This document shows, piece by piece, positions 22,752 to 25,778 of a stretch of DNA of 25,778 bases. Position 1 is the stretch's first letter. Each line of letters opens with the position of its first letter. The stretch spans positions 1-25,778 of the forward strand of contig CAVIJT010000023.1 of assembly GCA_963643465.1 (NCBI GenBank), in the 5' to 3' direction. Below the pieces are notes generated by a model, which had not been told where the DNA came from, ran no database searches, and saw only the letters and a list, made by a program, of their open reading frames with translations. The stretch is from CAG-411 sp963643465 (GTDB lineage Bacteria; Bacillota; Clostridia; Lachnospirales; Lachnospiraceae). The translations under genes were made by a program, and so were the position numbers.

Positions 22752-23279
22752 ATGATAATAGTTAATACGTTTGCGCAGGTTGAAAGATTAAAGAAAAAGA
22801 TGTATGAGTCATCAAGTGCAACTTATGAGAAACTGAAAGCATCTATCGAAAACCTATCAGCCATAGAGTTTCTGTTCGATATGAAGTTTAATAAGATGGG
22901 ATTTGACCCCATTAGCGGTACTGAATTAAATATTATTGAACAAATAAATCAACTATTTTCGAATCTTGTTGTGATGGAGGCTTTGAAAGATTTATTAACG
23001 ATGTATCCAGAAAAAAGTTTTGAGTTACATTTGGGAACAAAGCCAGGATTTGATATTGAATCAACAGATGGAACTATTGTTGCGGAGTGCTTTGCGGTTA
23101 CAATGGCAAGTAGTAATGGAAAGTTGAAGAAGGATAGCGAGAAGTTAATTTTAAAGGCTCCGATACAGAAAAAGTATATATATTTTTTCTCTCAAAATGA
23201 TAGTGATGAAGTTTTAAAGAAGGCATATGATAAATTTCCAGAAGTAACATATAAAAGAATAGTTAGTATATTACAATGA
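22752..23279 (+). CDS. Unknown protein, possible PDDEXK-like fold
   Basis: About 175 residues. The ATG at 22752 has GGGATGGAAG at a suitable distance; an ATG at 22737 would add 5 residues but its ribosome binding site would be too close. Helical N-terminus, then ELHLGTKPGFDIESTDGTIVAECFAVTMASSNGKLKKDSEKL. The pattern (G-x-D, then strand with E-C-F-A) is reminiscent of PDDEXK-type nuclease cores (Asp, then Glu), though the expected Lys is not in place, so the assignment is weak. It ends 6 nt before the S66 peptidase gene, so the two are likely co-transcribed. Confidence 0.7.
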   Translation: MIIVNTFAQVERLKKKMYESSSATYEKLKASIENLSAIEFLFDMKFNKMGFDPISGTELNIIEQINQLFSNLVVMEALKDLLTMYPEKSFELHLGTKPGFDIESTDGTIVAECFAVTMASSNGKLKKDSEKLILKAPIQKKYIYFFSQNDSDEVLKKAYDKFPEVTYKRIVSILQ

Positions 23280-23285
23280 GGTGTT

Positions 23286-24146
23286 ATGAAAATGTTGAAA
23301 TATGGAGATAAAATAGGAATTGTTTGTTGTTCAAACGGACAAAAAGGGACATATAAGGAAAAAATTAAGTGTTTAGAAAATACATTGATCGATATTGGAC
23401 TGCATCCCGTTTTTAGTGACTACATCTATGAAACAGAAAATATTTTTTGTGGTACTGCAAAGGAACGTGCAAGTGTACTTATGAAATTTTATAAAGATGA
23501 TGAGATAAAGGCAATATTTGATATTTCAGGGGGAGATGTCGCCAACGGTATATTACCGTATCTTGACTATAATATAATTGCAAATAGTTCAAAATTGTTT
23601 TGGGGATACAGTGATTTGACAACAGTCATAAATGCTATTTACAAAAAAACGGGAAAACCATCTGTTTTGTACCAAATTAGAAATCTAATATATGATTATA
23701 AAGAACAACAAGTAGCAGATTTTAATAATACCATTATGCAAAATGGAACGGATTTGTTTCATCTAACTTGTAAGTTTATTCAGCAAAGTGAAATGCACGG
23801 GATTGTAGTAGGTGGTAATGTTAGATGTTTTCTAAAATTAGCAGGAACAGAATATATGCCAGAACTTAAAGATAAGATATTACTTTTGGAAAGTTTCGGG
23901 GGAACTGTTGCTAAAATGGAAACATACTTATGTCAGTTACAGCAAATGGGAGCCTTTGATAAGGTGGCAGGAATTATTCTAGGAACATTTACAGAAATGG
24001 AAACAGAAAAATGTATACCTACTATAGAAACACTTATCAAAAGGATAGTAGGAAAAGATTTACCAATAGCGGTTACAAGAGATATAGGACATGGGACAGA
24101 TTCCAAAGGAATTATAATTGGTCAGGAATTATATCTTGGAGAATAA
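23286..24146 (+). CDS. S66 family peptidase (LD-carboxypeptidase / MccF-like)
   Basis: 286 residues. S66 serine peptidases cleave L,D bonds in peptidoglycan (LdcA) or hydrolyse peptidyl-nucleotide antibiotics such as microcin C (MccF). The catalytic triad is visible and correctly spaced: Ser109 in FWGYSDLT, Glu202 in LLLESFGG and His269 in RDIGHG. The N-terminal strand KIGIVCCSNG and the DISGGD segment, where family members have the oxyanion region, also fit. There is no signal peptide, so it acts in the cytoplasm. Given the accessory context, an MccF-like immunity role is as likely as cell-wall recycling. AGGTG precedes the ATG; an alternative ATG lies 6 nt downstream. Confidence 0.9.
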   Translation: MKMLKYGDKIGIVCCSNGQKGTYKEKIKCLENTLIDIGLHPVFSDYIYETENIFCGTAKERASVLMKFYKDDEIKAIFDISGGDVANGILPYLDYNIIANSSKLFWGYSDLTTVINAIYKKTGKPSVLYQIRNLIYDYKEQQVADFNNTIMQNGTDLFHLTCKFIQQSEMHGIVVGGNVRCFLKLAGTEYMPELKDKILLLESFGGTVAKMETYLCQLQQMGAFDKVAGIILGTFTEMETEKCIPTIETLIKRIVGKDLPIAVTRDIGHGTDSKGIIIGQELYLGE

Positions 24147-24300
24147 TGTGAAACGTACAAAGTCAAGTTTGTTAGAAAGTTACAGGTAGAAATAGAAAAA
24201 GGCGACTAGGTGATAATAGTAAAATCCCAAAATATTTGGTGGTATTATTATAAAACATTTTATTTTATGATGAGGTAAGCTGCTTAGGGAGGAGATAAAA

Positions 24301-25041
24301 ATGGCGAAACAGAATATTTATGATAACGAAACTTTTTTCGAGGGATATAAAAAGATTAGAGATAATAAAATAAATGCGAATACTTTATTTGAAATACCAG
24401 CGTTATTTTCTTTGTTGCCTGATTTGAATAATAAGAAAATCATTGATTTGGGATGTGGATTTGGAGAACATTGTATGCAATATGTTCATGATGGAGCAGC
24501 TAAGGTTGTAGGGATAGACATTTCGGAGAAGATGCTTGAAGTTGCCAAAAGAGAAAATAGTAATCCAGGCATTACCTATATGAATATGCCAATGGAAAAT
24601 ATTTCTCAAATTAGTGAAACATTTGATGTGGCGATAAGTTCTCTTGCACTCCATTACATAGAGGATTTTGATACTCTCGCAAGGGATGTGTATGAGATAT
24701 TAAATGAGGATGGTGTGTTTATCTTTTCTCAGGAAAATCCAATAAATACATGTTTTTCAAATGGAGAGAGATGGACCAGAGATGAAAAAGGTCATAAATT
24801 GTATGCCAATTTAGCTAATTATGGTTTGGAAGGGGAGCGTGAATCTACATGGTTTGTTGATGGTGTAAAGAAATATCACAGAACATTTTCGACTATTGTT
24901 AATACATTAGTAAAAGCAGGATTTACCATTGAAGAAATGATTGAACCAGTCCCAACGCAGCAACTTTTAGAGAAGTATCCAGAATATAGTGATTTATATC
25001 ATAAACCAGACTTTTTATTAGTGAAAGCAAGAAAAAGATAG
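24301..25041 (+). CDS. Class I SAM-dependent methyltransferase (UbiE/type 11-like)
   Basis: 246 residues, full length. KKIIDLGCGFGEHCMQYVHDGA is motif I, GIDISEKMLEVAK contains the ribose-binding Asp, and FDVAISSLALHYIEDFDTL covers motif II. The C-terminal part (QENPINTCF, then WFVDGVKKYHRTFSTIVNTLVKAGF) is typical of small-molecule methyltransferases. YDNETFFEGYKKIRDN at the N-terminus is family-typical. Substrate unknown. GGGAGGAGA precedes the ATG. The 154-bp upstream gap holds no gene and only a weak TATTAT element near 24245. Confidence 0.88.
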   Translation: MAKQNIYDNETFFEGYKKIRDNKINANTLFEIPALFSLLPDLNNKKIIDLGCGFGEHCMQYVHDGAAKVVGIDISEKMLEVAKRENSNPGITYMNMPMENISQISETFDVAISSLALHYIEDFDTLARDVYEILNEDGVFIFSQENPINTCFSNGERWTRDEKGHKLYANLANYGLEGERESTWFVDGVKKYHRTFSTIVNTLVKAGFTIEEMIEPVPTQQLLEKYPEYSDLYHKPDFLLVKARKR

Positions 25042-25061
25042 TTTGTAAGGTATTTTTGAGA

Positions 25062-25090
25062 TTGAACTATTTTCTGTTCTAAGATATAAT
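25062..25090 (+). promoter_or_regulatory. Promoter of the lipoprotein gene
   Basis: TTGAAC at 25062-25067 and TATAAT at 25085-25090, 17-bp spacing, 47 bp before the ATG. Confidence 0.75.
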
Positions 25091-25137
25091 AAAAACATCT
25101 AAAAAAATTTTGAATTTTAAAAAAGGAGAAACGAAGT

Positions 25138-25581
25138 ATGCAAAAGAAAATTTTAACACCACTTTTACTAGCAGGTCTTGTTTTGATTGGGATAACAGGA
25201 TGCCAAAAAGAGGAGTCCGTTCAAGAGGAGCCAGTTCAGGAAGAACAGGTTCAAGAAGAATCACAAGAAGAACAGGTTCAACCTACAGAAGAAAGTGAGG
25301 ATGTTGCTGATACACAGGAAAGTAGCACTGCTACTTGTAGTTTGTGCGAAGAAGAAAAAATATGTGCTACTTATACCGCAGAGGGTGAAGAATATATAGT
25401 ATGTCCTGATTGTGCGAACGAATTTAGAACAGCTTTTGCCGAAACAGCAGACAAGCAAATTTGTAGTGGATGCCAAGAGGAAAAAATATGTGGCGTTTAC
25501 GTAGTGGACGGCGAGGAATATGTTGTATGTCCTGATGATTATGAAGAATTTGCTGATGGTATGAGATTAGATGAAAAATAA
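25138..25581 (+). CDS. Lipoprotein with an acidic repeat and duplicated CxxC module
   Basis: 147 residues. MQKKILTPLLLAGLVLIGITGC is a lipoprotein signal with Cys22 as the lipidated residue, so the protein is anchored outside the cytoplasmic membrane. Residues about 24-60 are a degenerate EEPVQEEQVQEE repeat, probably a flexible spacer. Two copies of a cysteine module follow: CSLCEEEKIC, 11 residues, YIVCPDC, and then CSGCQEEKIC, 11 residues, YVVCPDD. The second copy has Asp in place of the last Cys. This suggests zinc ribbons or redox-active cysteines. AAAAGGAG precedes the ATG. It has its own promoter and terminator and may lie beyond the cassette array. Confidence 0.85.
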   Translation: MQKKILTPLLLAGLVLIGITGCQKEESVQEEPVQEEQVQEESQEEQVQPTEESEDVADTQESSTATCSLCEEEKICATYTAEGEEYIVCPDCANEFRTAFAETADKQICSGCQEEKICGVYVVDGEEYVVCPDDYEEFADGMRLDEK

Positions 25582-25592
25582 AAGATGTAAAG

Positions 25593-25620
25593 AAAGGGAT
25601 GTGATATCACATCCCTTTTT
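25593..25620 (+). terminator. Terminator of the lipoprotein gene
   Basis: Perfect 26-bp palindrome centred at 25605/25606 (AAAGGGATGTGAT with ATCACATCCCTTT), running into TTTTT. Confidence 0.9.
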
Positions 25621-25778
25621 GTCTTATAGGAAAATGCGTCCTATAAGACAAAAGCCCTCTGGGCAGAATGCGCACGAATTTGTATGGAAGATGTACTGCG
25701 TACCAAATTCGGCGCGGCAAAGTGTGCAAGCACATTGGGAAAGTGTAACGTCGCGGAGCGTGCTTGCACGCTTTGTTC
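25617..25778. repeat. Hairpin-rich intergenic element at the window end
   Basis: Four stems in series: TTTTGTCTTATAGGA (25617-25631) with TCCTATAAGACAAAA (25639-25653), a perfect 15 bp; GCCC TCT GGGC (25654-25664); GCGC plus GAATTTG (25670-25682) with CAAATTC plus GCGC (25704-25715); and AGTGTGCAAGCAC (25721-25733) with GTGCTTGCACGCT (25760-25772), 13 bp with one G-T pair. It is much more GC-rich than the rest. No coding frame. It could be a dispersed structured repeat or a non-coding RNA; the window cuts it off. Confidence 0.7.

Noticed and set aside
1..25778. tRNA, rRNA or riboswitch genes
   Set aside because: I saw no cloverleaf, CCA-ending acceptor stem, rRNA signature or known aptamer core on either strand.

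Overview
The window is AT-rich, low-GC Firmicutes DNA. The gene order rho - rpmE - DUF1385 - prmC - prfA, the strong AGGAGG ribosome binding sites and the consensus sigma-A promoters suggest a gut Clostridia, most likely Lachnospiraceae. This taxonomic call is an inference; no rRNA or tRNA gene is present.

Layout. (1) 1-5640: conserved housekeeping block with transcription terminator Rho, ribosomal protein L31, a DUF1385 membrane protein, the release-factor glutamine methyltransferase PrmC and its substrate RF1 (prfA). (2) 5493 to about 19620: an array of accessory cassettes anchored on the 3' end of prfA. Cassette A (5493-10390) carries a winged-helix-like protein, a PDDEXK-like nuclease and an NgoPII/HaeIII-type (GGCC) restriction-modification pair. 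B (10391-12136) carries a MarR regulator and a YczE-like membrane protein. C (12137-15572) carries a TPR-NucS-like nuclease and a broken PIN-like gene. D (15573-16861) carries a SAM methyltransferase. E (16862-19435) carries a broken methyltransferase, a RelE/Phd-type toxin-antitoxin pair, two scrambled acetyltransferase remnants and one intact acetyltransferase. F (from 19436) carries a small membrane protein. (3) 20066-25100: a looser continuation with partial repeat copies, two more methyltransferases, a SHOCT-domain protein, an unknown protein and an LD-carboxypeptidase/MccF-like peptidase. (4) 25138-25778: a lipoprotein, its terminator and a hairpin-rich intergenic element.

The most unusual feature is the repeat between cassettes. 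Complete copies contain, in order: the motif ATGCTAACATACC; a 53-residue SHOCT-like micro-ORF whose Shine-Dalgarno lies in an inverted repeat; two to five 15-bp iterons about 30 bp apart; a copy of the last 12 codons and stop of prfA; a Rho-independent terminator like the native prfA terminator; and a promoter with exactly 17-bp spacing to TATAAT. The prfA tails differ from each other largely at synonymous positions (DQAAKLAKMNEE, DQSAKLAKMQDN, DQAAKLTKMQEN, DQAAKLARMNED, DQAAKLAKMQEN). This suggests that each cassette arrived from a different donor by recombination into the 3' end of prfA. In effect this is an integron-like array with a protein-coding attachment site, in which each junction ends the upstream transcript and starts the next. 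No recombinase gene lies in the window, so movement would have to be driven in trans.

The cargo (restriction-modification, nucleases, toxin-antitoxin, acetyltransferases, methyltransferases, a MarR/membrane-protein pair, an MccF-like peptidase) is typical of defence and small-molecule resistance islands. Several cassettes are decayed, so the array has been accreting and eroding for some time.
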